Source: Mercurialis annua
Lineage: Eukaryota > Streptophyta > Magnoliopsida > Malpighiales > Euphorbiaceae
Assembly: GCF_937616625.2 (NCBI RefSeq)
Contig: NC_065575.1
Location: forward strand, 6,207,501 to 6,271,500
Length of the DNA: 64,000 bases
Direction of reading: 5' to 3'
Below are positions 49,701 to 59,400 of this stretch, in pieces. Below the pieces are notes generated by a model that saw nothing but the letters and a program-made list of their open reading frames with translations, was not told where the DNA came from and ran no database searches. The translations under genes were made by a program, and so were the position numbers. Position 1 is the first letter of the stretch. Each line of letters starts with the position of its first letter.

Positions 49701-52163
49701 CCTCCTCTTTTCATCACCTTCAGAACTGGCTGATGAACTTTTGGTAAGATACTGTTTGAATTTTCATGTCTAGCTAAAATATTTGAACATTTAGTGTTTA
49801 ATCTTGTAATTTACATCCTTGCTTTATGTTGTTAAGATTTTGATTGGTTTTATACTAAGTAGCACTAACTTCATTCAATCAACTTTTCTGTTTCGGACAC
49901 GAAGCGTTATTTCTAACTTAGGAAACCTCAATACAACACCATTTCGACGTGTCCGTGATTAAGTGTTCCCTTTTCCCGTATCATGTTCATGCTACATTGG
50001 TTATCTATATTACGTTGAACAAACGATCAATGTGCCCCCTCAACTTGACACCAAAGATCAAAAATGTCAATATCAATTTTCGACATATGAAAACCGACGG
50101 TTTGTATATTGTGGATCATTTTAAAGTTTAAATTCTTTCTTGTTATTTGCCTGAGCGTGTATTCCACAAACCATACACAAATATAACCACCTAATCTGAA
50201 AGAGGAGATTTTTCTTAACGCTGCGGCTATGGACCAATCCTATCACCACCTCAACTCCGCCGCCGCCATGACCGCCTTTTTCCCGCCTCTTCCACAGTCT
50301 TTCTCCCGCTCTCCCTCTTCCCATTCATCGCAGTGACGTCTGATCTCTTGCTACTAGCTGTATTGAAAGATATGGAGAGGCAGAAGCTAAAGTTATCGGT
50401 GAAGATTCAGAATGTTAGGTTTAATCTATAAAAGATTTAGATGAAGCTTGATAATTGAGCTCTCTAATTTTTATATACAGTTAACAGCCTTTGCTTTTTG
50501 CTCTGTTTTTGTTTTTGTGTGGTTTAGTTTAGTTTTGGTCAAGTAGTGAGAAAGGAAGGGGGATAGAGCATTTCAATTCTTTTGTAAAGGACAGCTAGGA
50601 ATATGTAAAGGCTAGCTGGTATGCTTAGATGAGATATAACTATGTAACTTAGTAAACTAAGGTGTGAGCAGAGGCATTAGAGTAGTAGAAGAAATTTTCT
50701 CCTGGTTCAGTTATCATTGCCTTTCATTTTGGTTATACTTTGGCCAGAAATTACCAATGTGGATTCGGTAATACTTATGGTTGACGTGAAGCCTTGCCAG
50801 GAGCATTGGAGTGGAGGAAGCATTGAATTGCTGTTTCAATCAACAAAAGAAAAATATTCTTTTTTATGAAGCAAGCTTGATGATGCGCAGTCGTATTTTT
50901 CATCTGTTTTGACAAAGCTAAACTTTTAGAAATAAAGCTAAATAACAAAAAAAAAACAGGCTTATCCCCTTAAAAACCCCTCACCTTTTACCCCCAATTC
51001 GTTTGCACCCTCACGTTGCAAAACCACCAATTATACCCAAATTACGACCTTTCACTTTCAATTGCACCCTCAAACATTAAATTGATATATTTTCACTTCA
51101 AAAAATAGATTTATTTTTGTTTTAAATAAAATATTAAGTCCTATTTTAAAATATATGCTAAAATTTAAAGTATTGATTTGAATATTTTTCAAGTGAAAAG
51201 AGGCCAATTTAATGCTTGAGGGTACAATTGAAAGTGAAAGGTCGTAATTTGGGTATATTTGGTGGTTTTACAACGTGAGGGTACAAACGAATTGGGGGTA
51301 AAAGGTGGGGGGATTTTAAGGAGATAAACCAAAAAAACAAATATTAGGATTATATTTAATGAAGTGAAGCACTTGAGGGGTTTAAATGAGCTAAATATAC
51401 AGGGTGCTGGTTTTCTTTTGTCTATTTTAGTTGAGAATGATCTTTTTAATATTTTGTGCCAAGTTGAGGGGGCGAATTGATCCTTTGTTCATACTGTAAT
51501 CAAATCTTAATAATCAATAAAATGGAAGGTTCATAAGCATGTTTGCTTACTGCCTCATCTCCTGGGTACCAAACTGTTTGAACCCATGCTCTTTCTGATC
51601 AATGCCTAATCCGACATTTGCTGTCTTACAAACTTATAAAGCATCAATTGTTGCTCTACGAGTAGGTTTTCTGTGATTAGTAATCCCTCTTTTCCTGTGT
51701 ATATATTTGGAAAATGATCTTTTTTTTTTAAATATGGGTTCATCTGTTTGAACATGTGCAGATGTTGTTCAAGGGTTATCCAGATGAATGCAATACATTG
51801 AAGTTGCTAAGAAATGGTGCTTTGGAAAAGAGTTCTACAAGGTGGGCTAGCGAATGGGAAGAGCATGCAAAGCCAAAAATAACTGAGGCAAGATTATTTC
51901 TTTCTCTGTTATGCCCGCAAAACCATTTTTCTTAATTATTCAACTAAATTCTTCTCAAGTCTGATAAAATGTAAAAGGGTTATAGTATTTATCGTCTAAA
52001 CTCTGTTTCCCTAAGGACACTTGTTGGTGCTGAATCTGTTGATGCTTGATTCTGTACACAATATAAAAATTTAAAAATGTCATCTGCACACATTTCTCGT
52101 TACCTGTATTTATAGGAATTTGAACTGCTGAATTTGCAGGTTATTTCCAAGAATGCAAATTAA
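46704..52163 (+). CDS. ALG1: ALG1 chitobiosyldiphosphodolichol beta-mannosyltransferase (fifteen exons)
   Basis: Adds the first mannose (beta-1,4, from GDP-mannose) to GlcNAc2-PP-dolichol on the cytosolic ER face. Exons: 46704-46793, 46886-46975, 47097-47237, 47329-47477, 47573-47662, 47772-47838, 47924-47987, 48077-48182, 48893-49059, 49154-49264, 49342-49403, 49523-49575, 49668-49743, 51762-51887, 52140-52163; 1416 nt, 471 residues, every phase agreeing. Motifs: [16 protein letters not shown] near the N-terminus, a hydrophobic membrane stretch about 72-95, DWHNFGY (132-138), [12 protein letters not shown], and [20 protein letters not shown] (about 371-390), the GT-B donor-site region. The last intron has a GC donor (GAG|GCAAGA). 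Intron 13 (2018 bp) carries nested repeats. It fits the ALG1 family closely in length and motifs. Confidence 0.94.
50014..51494. mobile_element. Large fold-back element in ALG1 intron 13
   Basis: The left arm GAACAAACGATCAATGTGCC CCCTCAACTTGACACC is mirrored at about 51460-51490 by GCCAAGTTGAGGGGGCG, GATCCTTTGTTC. The arms are about 60 bp and the interior about 1.35 kb. The interior includes a GC-richer, gene-like stretch (50220-50450) and a second fold-back element (50959-51330). MULE-like in design, but no target duplication was found. Confidence 0.5.
50959..51330. repeat. Fold-back MITE nested in the intronic element
   Basis: The left arm GGCTTATCCCCTTAAAAACC with CAACGTGAGG-type phrases pairs with the right arm ending GGGGGATTTTAAGGAGATAAACC. 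CTTTCACTTTCAATTGCACC is mirrored by GTACAATTGAAAGTGAAAG. The arms are about 150 bp and well preserved. Confidence 0.8.
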
Positions 52164-53283
52164 TTGCTGGTCTCGGACTTGTCGCAGACTAATTCCAATA
52201 AGTGTATGTATCTAATTTCTTTTTGGTAAATGAAGAATCTCGAGGTTGGTTTAAATTGAGATGTATGTGAAACTTATGCTAGCTAAAATTGTTTCTTTTG
52301 AGTTTCAAGGATTAAATGTTTTAAATCATTGCAGTTACGGAGACCGGAAAAGCTTTAGTAGCTGCGAGTCTTATGGCCTGTATACTTTGCATTGCTCTGC
52401 TGCTAGGCATCTTTGGATCAAAGTGTTCTCTATTTGAAGGATGTGGGGTTTTTGTTTTGCACCTACAAATTATTTGATTAAATTTTTGTATCTAGTCTAA
52501 CCTTTTGTTTTTGTGACTAGATTTTGTACTTTGTAGTAATAACAATGAAATGTATATTCGTTTTTACATCATGTTACACATCATTATTTATTTCACACAA
52601 ACCTTATATTTAATTCAAAACAAATTATACTTGTACTTACGGCTGTACAAAAATCGAATTGAACCAACAACTGAACCAAATAACATTGGTTTGGTGTTTT
52701 GGTTAAAACAGTTTGATTTGATTTTTGTCAACATAAAAATTTCATATTCAGTTTTCAATTTGGTTTTAGCTTTTTACAAACCGAATCGATTGAATAACAA
52801 TTTATTTTATTTTTAAAAAAAATTAAAAATAATATATTTATACTTTCTTTAGTTTTTATTTTTTAATTATACTTAATATATAAGTTCATAAATTTCTTAT
52901 TATAGATCAAATGTATGAATATATATAAAATTATTAGTAGTCAATAATTTTTTAATTTTAAAAAATAAAAAAATAATTTAAAAAAACTTGGTTTTTAACC
53001 GAAACAAACAATTTTTTTTTTGGTTCTTTCAGATTCGGTTTTAACCAATTTCGGTGTCGGTTCGGTTATGGATTTTCACCTATTTTCGGCTTTCAGTTTT
53101 TTTGGTCCGGTCACCGAAACCAACCAATGCGCAGATTATAAGAAAAAGGATTATTTACATATTAAGTAAAATAAAAAATGAGTAATAGATATACATTAAC
53201 TTATCAATTTATTAAAATGAATTACTGAAGTTTAAGGACTTGGGAGAGAAGAAAAGTGAAGAACCTTTTTGTTATAAATTAAA
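52164..53283. other. ALG1 3' region and AT-rich repeat
   Basis: The ALG1 3' UTR extends from 52164; its end is not determined. 52640-53130 contains repeated ACCGAAACC and GGTTCGGTT-type phrases in both orientations around an AT-rich core, resembling the MITE at 41479-41820 without clear termini. No gene seen. Confidence 0.4.
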
Positions 53284-53578
53284 GGCCAAATGATAAAAAA
53301 AAGACCAAACCTTATATGAAAGTATCATAAAAGTACAAATCTTTCAATTTTATTTAATTTGTTCTGAAACACATGATTTCGTTCAATTATGTCCAACTAT
53401 GTAATTTTACTCATTTGGCGCCTACGTGGAGCTGATGTGGCATATGCCACACATCAGCGCCACATAAGTAAAATTGTGTAATTGGACATAATTGAAATAA
53501 AATCATGCATTTCAGGACAAATTGGATAAAATTGAAAGGTTTGGACTTTTGTAAAACTTTCATGAAAAGTTTGGCCTA
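53284..53578. repeat. Fold-back MITE with a palindromic centre
   Basis: The left end AGGCCAAATGATAAAAAAAAG and inner ACCAAACC pair with TTTGGCCT on the right. The centre is the palindrome CTGATGTGGCATATGCCACACATCAG (near 53432-53457). The arms pair over about 120 bp. Confidence 0.8.
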
Positions 53579-53737
53579 AATTAAAGGACTTTAGTGAGAG
53601 AGAAAATAAAAGTTAGGGACTGTAAAGGAAAATTATCCAATAATTAGATCCTAGAACCTCAGAACATTTACTCGTTATAACTAATTTTCCCTCTATTTTT
53701 TTCACTTTATTTCCTATTAAAGAAAACAAAAAGCAAG

Positions 53738-53899
53738 ATGTTGCCGATAAACATAACAAATGCATTTACATTACAAAATGTGAATGAAGATGTTGTTTAC
53801 TTCACTGATTCTGATTCTGATTCTGATGAAATCTCTTATCAAAAAGTTAATGACTACGTGGAGGAGGTTGTTGTTTGTTATTTCAAGAAAATGCATTGA
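53738..53899 (+). CDS. Small acidic ORF, copy A of a repeated unit (unknown function)
   Basis: 53 residues, starting MLPINITNAF, then LQNVNEDVVYFTDSDSDSDE and VNDYVEEV. The TTCTGA hexamer repeat encodes the DSDSD run. A paralogous ORF with the same start and core (LQN-NEDV-YFTDS) lies at 54474-54641, and a broken one at about 63480-63611. I do not recognise the family. It could be exon 1 of a decayed gene, or part of a non-autonomous element. No promoter or splice evidence is offered. Confidence 0.3.
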   Translation: MLPINITNAFTLQNVNEDVVYFTDSDSDSDEISYQKVNDYVEEVVVCYFKKMH

Positions 53900-54259
53900 A
53901 TAATAACAAGATTGATCAAATTATTTCAACAAAAGATTCAATAATCAAGAAAAGGAGGTAGATATAATAGTTTCTCAAGATTTTAGATTTTCCCATCTGA
54001 TTATAATGCTTTTTTTTCCTTTAGGACTACGAGGATTCAAAGCGAGGTTGAAGAATTTGGTGTGACGTACTAAAATTTCTTGATGGCTTTAAAATCGGAG
54101 TGACTATAATTCATGCATCAATCGAGAAGAATGGATATGCAAAGAGGAATTTCATGGAAATGTAGTATTTCGAAAACGTTGTAGAGTGTTAATCTAGGTT
54201 TAATGTTGTCAAACTTTGATGCGTATTTTAATTGTATTATATTGTATTTACTGCAAGTT

Positions 54260-54352
54260 AGGGGTAGAACTAGGCCAGAGCGAGCCTGTGCGGTCGCCCG
54301 ACCTTGTTGGGTAGCCAGCAAGGACCGATGACCTCTTCCAGTTCCGCTCCCT
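54260..54352. repeat. Small inverted-repeat element, unit A
   Basis: AGGGGTAGAACTAGG at the left is a near-complement of CCAGTTCCGCTCCCT at the right, enclosing about 65 bp that include GCGAGCCTGTGCGGTCGCCC. The same element with the same flanks is at 63796-63887. Confidence 0.65.
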
Positions 54353-54473
54353 CCATTTTTCTATTTTTCTAAATTTTGCTTATATTTTTGGCCAAATGAG
54401 TAGTTTAACCTTTATTTAAAACCATAAACATATTTTTTCAGTTTGTTTCTTATAAGAGAAAGCAAAAAGCAAG

Positions 54474-54641
54474 ATGTTGTCGATAAATAAAAGAAATACA
54501 TTTAGATTACAAAATTTGAATGAAGATGTTATCTACTTCACTGATTCTAATTTTGATAAAATCTATAATCAAGAAGTTAGCGACTATGTGGAGGAGGTTG
54601 ATGATGATGGTGATGGTGATGATGATGATTTAAGCATATAA
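54474..54641 (+). CDS. Small acidic ORF, copy B of a repeated unit (unknown function)
   Basis: 55 residues: MLSINKRNTFRLQNLNEDVI, YFTDSNFDK, VSDYVEEV and a terminal run DDDGDGDDDD coded by GATGATGGT-type repeats. It shares its start and core with copy A 0.6 kb upstream but ends differently. The young retrotransposon begins 153 bp downstream. Function unknown; it may be non-coding repeat DNA. Confidence 0.3.
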   Translation: MLSINKRNTFRLQNLNEDVIYFTDSNFDKIYNQEVSDYVEEVDDDGDGDDDDLSI

Positions 54642-54794
54642 AAATCCCTTTTTTATAATTTAATTAATAGAAAAAACATGCATGCTGTGATTAATTTCTT
54701 TTTCTCAATTTCAAGAAATTATATTGAACAAAGATACTAAACACAATTCAAGAAAACTAACAAGGTCAATGCTGTTGATCTAAAAGATGGTAAT

Positions 54795-55556
54795 TGATGA
54801 ATCACCAAACAGGATCCGAGCTGTAACGACCTGCACACCACAAACAGACAGAGGTCAGAAAGAACTCCGGTGGGGGTCACCGGACGTTCACTCCGACGCT
54901 CAAGTAAGATTTGAGGTAAAGGAAGAAGAAGAAGAGGAGAAAAGAGAGTGCTTAGAGTAGAGAAAAAGAAATTACCTAGGGTTTGTCCTTAAACCCTCTA
55001 TTTATAGTTAGGGTTTAAGGACAAACCTGCCTTGCTGGCAGGCTGTGAGCCCAGTGGTCCCAGAAATCAGTTACGCTGACGTGGTGGAATATCCCTGCGG
55101 GAGGCACGGGTTGTTAGGTGTGTCAGAGGGAACATTCCTCACGTACCTGTCAGAAAATCTTCTGTGGTCCCAGGATCTGGTACACGAGTGAGCGTTCTTT
55201 GGACAGGAGCTCGGAGCCCGGATAACTTGGGAGTCAAGTTATCATGGTTCCCGTATCTGGGAGTAGCTCATATTTCGGACTAGGTGGTCCAGTGTTTCGG
55301 GCTCAGGAGCTCGGAGTTCGGCTTAGGTCTAAGTCGAACATACTTCAGAGCTCGGGTAAGATTCTTGGTCCGACCTTATCAGTCATGATTGTCTCGGATG
55401 ATGTTTGAATTCCCATCGATCCGGTGACCCCCCAAGTCATGCGTTCTATGGTTTCAAGAAGGTCGGAAATTGTTACCAGGTCGGTGAAATGCTTGACTTA
55501 GCGATGTTCGTTCCTGGCGAGGTTGCTTCGCCCCTACTAGATGTGCTACGTTATCA
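54795..55556 (-). repeat. 3' LTR of the Tat element (762 bp)
   Basis: In element sense it runs TGATAACG to TTCATCA. It differs from the other LTR by an extra GAG-type triplet in the GAAGAAGAAGAAGAGGAG run (near 54925-54940). Confidence 0.95.
54998..55006 (-). promoter_or_regulatory. LTR TATA box in the loop of an inverted repeat (3' LTR)
   Basis: The minus strand reads ACTATAAATAGAGG. It sits in a 12-base loop between GGTTTGTCCTTAAACCCT and its exact complement AGGGTTTAAGGACAAACC (54980-54997 and 55010-55027). Confidence 0.75.
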
Positions 55557-55559
55557 CTA

Positions 55560-55576
55560 GTCCCCCCCCCAGTGCG
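55560..55576 (-). promoter_or_regulatory. Polypurine tract
   Basis: The minus strand reads TGGGGGGGGGGACTAG immediately before the 3' LTR, the usual place for the plus-strand primer of LTR retrotransposons. Confidence 0.75.
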
Positions 55577-56471
55577 TCGGATATTTATGTCCGAGATGGT
55601 GATTTTATCCGGGTTATCAGGTCACGTGATTCTGGGCGTGCTTACTTTGTTTTTGGGTGATCTCTGACACCGAGCCGCTTGTCAGGAGGATGGGTGAGCT
55701 GAAACGGCTATGTGAAAAGACCTGTCCTTTCGAGTTGGCGTGCATGACAGCTGTTTGGGTGGGTATCTTAAATGGCGGTTGTGCTTCAGCGCACGTCTCA
55801 GCCACGTGTTTAACATTTATTGCTAGTGCAATTTTCTAGGAGACGTTATGAGTGGAAAGAGAGAGAAAAATTAAAGGCGTGTCCTTTCATTTTCCCTCTC
55901 TTTTCAGTTATAAAATGCATTTTTTAAAAACTTAGAGACTTTTTACATTCTCTCTCAGTTCATCACTTTCGTATTTTGCTTTGAAGAAATTTCTCTGTTC
56001 TTCGTCTTCTCCAAATTTCATAATCTCCCTGAGCCGTCAAGTTTTCTGCTCTTATTCTTTGCCGTTGAAGGGACTGACTCTGTTTCACCTAAATTTGTGT
56101 TACTGCGTGTGCTTCCTCTGCCAAGGGATTATCTGCTCTCTCGATTTATTCTTAAGGATTTTTCTGTGCTATATACAAGTAAGCATTTCTGATTTTGTTT
56201 TAGTTTCTGTGTTGTAATTTCTGGCTTAGATGTATGTGTTCTTGGTGATATTCCATTGCATGATGTTTTGGATTATGTTTTCCTTGTGAATTTCTCTGCG
56301 TTACTGTATTTGATTCTGGATTAGATATTTTGGCTGTGTTTGATTTGGTTTTCTTTGTGATTTCCTCTGTTCTCTGTTTTGCGTTTTCTGTTTGGGAGAG
56401 GAATTTCCAGAAATCTGGGAATTCTTCTGTGTTCTTCGTGTTTGGCATTTTTGATTTTCTAGAGTTTTGGA
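55573..56471 (+). promoter_or_regulatory. Antisense promoter-like segment between pol and 3' LTR
   Basis: Read on the plus strand (antisense to the element), it has two CACGTG G-boxes (55623-55628 and 55803-55808), a TATA box GTTATAAAATGC (55909-55916), a pyrimidine-rich leader of about 240 bases without any ATG, and a good splice donor CAAGTAAGC (GT at 56179-56180). It looks like a host-type promoter plus a 5' UTR exon and leader intron. Antisense ORFs between pol and the 3' LTR are known in some Tat elements; whether this one is transcribed is not shown. Confidence 0.5.
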
Positions 56472-59400
56472 TTAACTCTTTGTGTTATGATACTTAGCCA
56501 TTCTTTGCTTGTATGCTTCGATTCTTAGCGCTGCCTGCTCTCTTCGCTCTTCCAGTAGGTCTAAGCATAATTTCTGTTCTTCCTCGTTCTTAGCCTCATC
56601 GAAGAACTGGACCCTTAGAGTTGGCATCCCGATTTCCACCGGTATCATTGCCTCGCACCCATATGTTAGAGAAAACGGGGTGTCTCCTGTGCCTGCCCTT
56701 GGCGTGGTTCTGTAAGCCCATATGACCTTCGGTAGCTCTTCCAGCCACTGTCTATCGAACTCCCCCAGCCTGGCCTTGAGCCCTTTTAGGATCGTCCGGT
56801 TGGTTACTTCGGTCATCCCATTGCTCTGTGGGTGAACTACTGAAGTGAAACGTAAGTCAATGTGCAAGTCGTTGCAAAATTCCTTGAAGGCTCGGCAGTT
56901 GAACTGCTTTCCGTTATCAGTTACCAACGCTCTGGGTATACCAAAACGACACACGATTTGTCTCCAGAAGAAATCCCGGATCCGAGCTTCTGTGATGGTG
57001 CTCACTGCCTCTACCTCGAGCCATTTAGTAAAGTGATCTACTGCCACTATCAAGAACTTTTTCTGCCCCGTGGTTGGCGTGAAAGGCCCCAGGATGTCAA
57101 TTCCCCACGTTGCAAATGGCCAAGGACTAGTAATAGGACACTGCTCTGTAGTAGGAGCGTGTCGGATGTTCTGGTGCCTCTGACAGTTTTCACACTTCTT
57201 TACTATCTCCTCTGCCTGTCTGACCATCAAGGGCCAGTAGTAGCCCTGCAACACTGCTTTCTTTGCTAACATGCGAGGAGCTATGTGTGCCCCACAAATA
57301 CCTTCATGTATTTCTCTCAACACATACTCCCCTTCTTCTGCCGTCAAGCATCTCGACCACGGGTGGGTGAATGACTTTCTGTACAAGACTCCGTCGAGGA
57401 ACGCGTAGTACGGAGCTTGTCGCAAGATTTTGTAGGCTTTATCTCTATTTTCTGGCAGAGTTCCATCCATCAGGTAGTGGGCTATACCTTGCATCCAATT
57501 TTCCAACGGCTGAGTTAGAAAAATGGTTTCATGGTTGTCGATACTGGAATGCTTTTGAACAGAGAAATGAGCCCCCGATATTTTTTCATTCACTGTTGCT
57601 GCTTTGGCTAATACATCGGCCTCTTGGTTTTCCAAGCGAGGAACTTGCTCTATCACCCATTTTCCTCCGAGCTCCTGAATCTTGTTCAAGAAGAACTTGA
57701 CTCTGTCCACGTATCTCCTCATTTCCGAATCCCGAGCTTCAAAAGTACCCAAGATTTGGCAAACGACTAACTGAGAATCACTCCTTATCGTTACGTGCTC
57801 GGCCTTGACCACGTTTACCATTCTCAATCCGATCAACAGAGCCTCATACTCCGCGGCATTGTTGGATGCCGGGAAATCGAATTTTACCGAGCTTCGGAGT
57901 GTGACTCCGTGAGGGCCTTTCAAGACTACGCCCGCTCCAGATCCATCCAGATTTGATGCCCCGTCGACTTCTAATACCCACCGTAGAAGTTGTTCGTCAG
58001 GTTCCTCAGGTTGGTCGCTTGCTGTGGTCTCAGCTATAAAATCTGCCAATACTTGTGCTTTCAGAGCCGGTCTTGGTTCATACCGGATGTCATATCCTCC
58101 CAGCTGGACCGACCAGCTGACCAGCCGTCCCGACATCTCTGGCCTCTGCAGCGCCTTTCTCAAAGGTTGGTTCGTACGTACTACAATGATGTGAGCCTCG
58201 AAATATCTCCTTAGTTTTTCCGCCGCCACCTTCAATGCCAAAGCAAATTTCTCAATTTTTGGGTATCTGACCTCCGGGCCTTTCAAGACTCTACTGAGAT
58301 AGTAAACTGGGGTTTGCAGACCCTTATCCTCCTTCACAAGGACTGCTGCTGCTGTCTCGTCATTCACCGAGAGATATAAGTATAAGATTTCTCCGGGCTC
58401 AGGTCTACCTAGCACCGGGGGTGTGCTGAGGTAAACCTTCAGCTCTTCAAAAGCTGCGTTACACTCCTCTGTCCACTTGAAATTCTTTGTATTCTTCAGG
58501 ATTTTGAAAAATGGCAAACATCGTTTGGCCGAGCAACTCATGAATCTGCCCAACGCCGTTACTCTCCCGTTCAACTTTTGTACCTCCTTCACCGAGCTGG
58601 GTGCTTTCATGCTCATCACTGCCTCGATTTTCTCCGGGTTGGCCTCAATGCCTTTCTCCGAGATGAGGTGCCCTAGAAATTTCCCCGAGCGGACTGCGAA
58701 AACACACTTTTCTGGATTCAGCTTGAGGTTAAAACCCTTCAGCTTTTCAAAAGTTTCTGCCAAATCCTGTGCGTGATCCTCGATCCCCTTCGATTTTACT
58801 ACTATGTCATCCACATAAACCTCGACATTTTTGCCCAGTTGATCTTTAAAAACATGATTCATGAGTCTTTGATAGGTTGCTCCAGCATTTTTCAAACCAA
58901 AAGGCATCTTCTTGTAGCAATAGGTCCCCAGATCCGTTGTGAAAGCTGTTTTCTCTTCGTCATCTTTACTCATCGGGATCTGGTGATATCCCTGTGAAGC
59001 ATCTAAGAAGGCATAGACCGCAAATCCGCACGTCGCGTCAACCAGTTGGTCAATGTTTGGCAGAGGAAAACTGTCCTTTGGGCAGGCATTGTTTAGATCA
59101 GTGAAATCTATACAAAGCCTCCATCTACCGTTGGACTTTTTGATCAAGACTACATTAGCCAGCCATTCAGGGTAGTCTACTTTCCTGATGAACCCGGCTT
59201 TCAAGAGCTTCTCCACTTCGTCTCGGATAGCAATCTGTTTCTCTAGAGAGAAAGTTCTTTTCTTTTGCTTGACAGGCTTGCACTTTGCATCCACGTTTAA
59301 CTTGTGCGAGATGATCTTAGGGTCTACCCCCCCAATATCCTCTGGCTTGTTGGTAAACTCTTCCACATACTGTTTTATCCGAGCTATGATAGCTTCCCGG

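Noticed and set aside
53738..54641. Calling the acidic ORFs confident genes
   Set aside because: Short, repeat-driven ends, no promoter or splice evidence; kept only as low-confidence entries.
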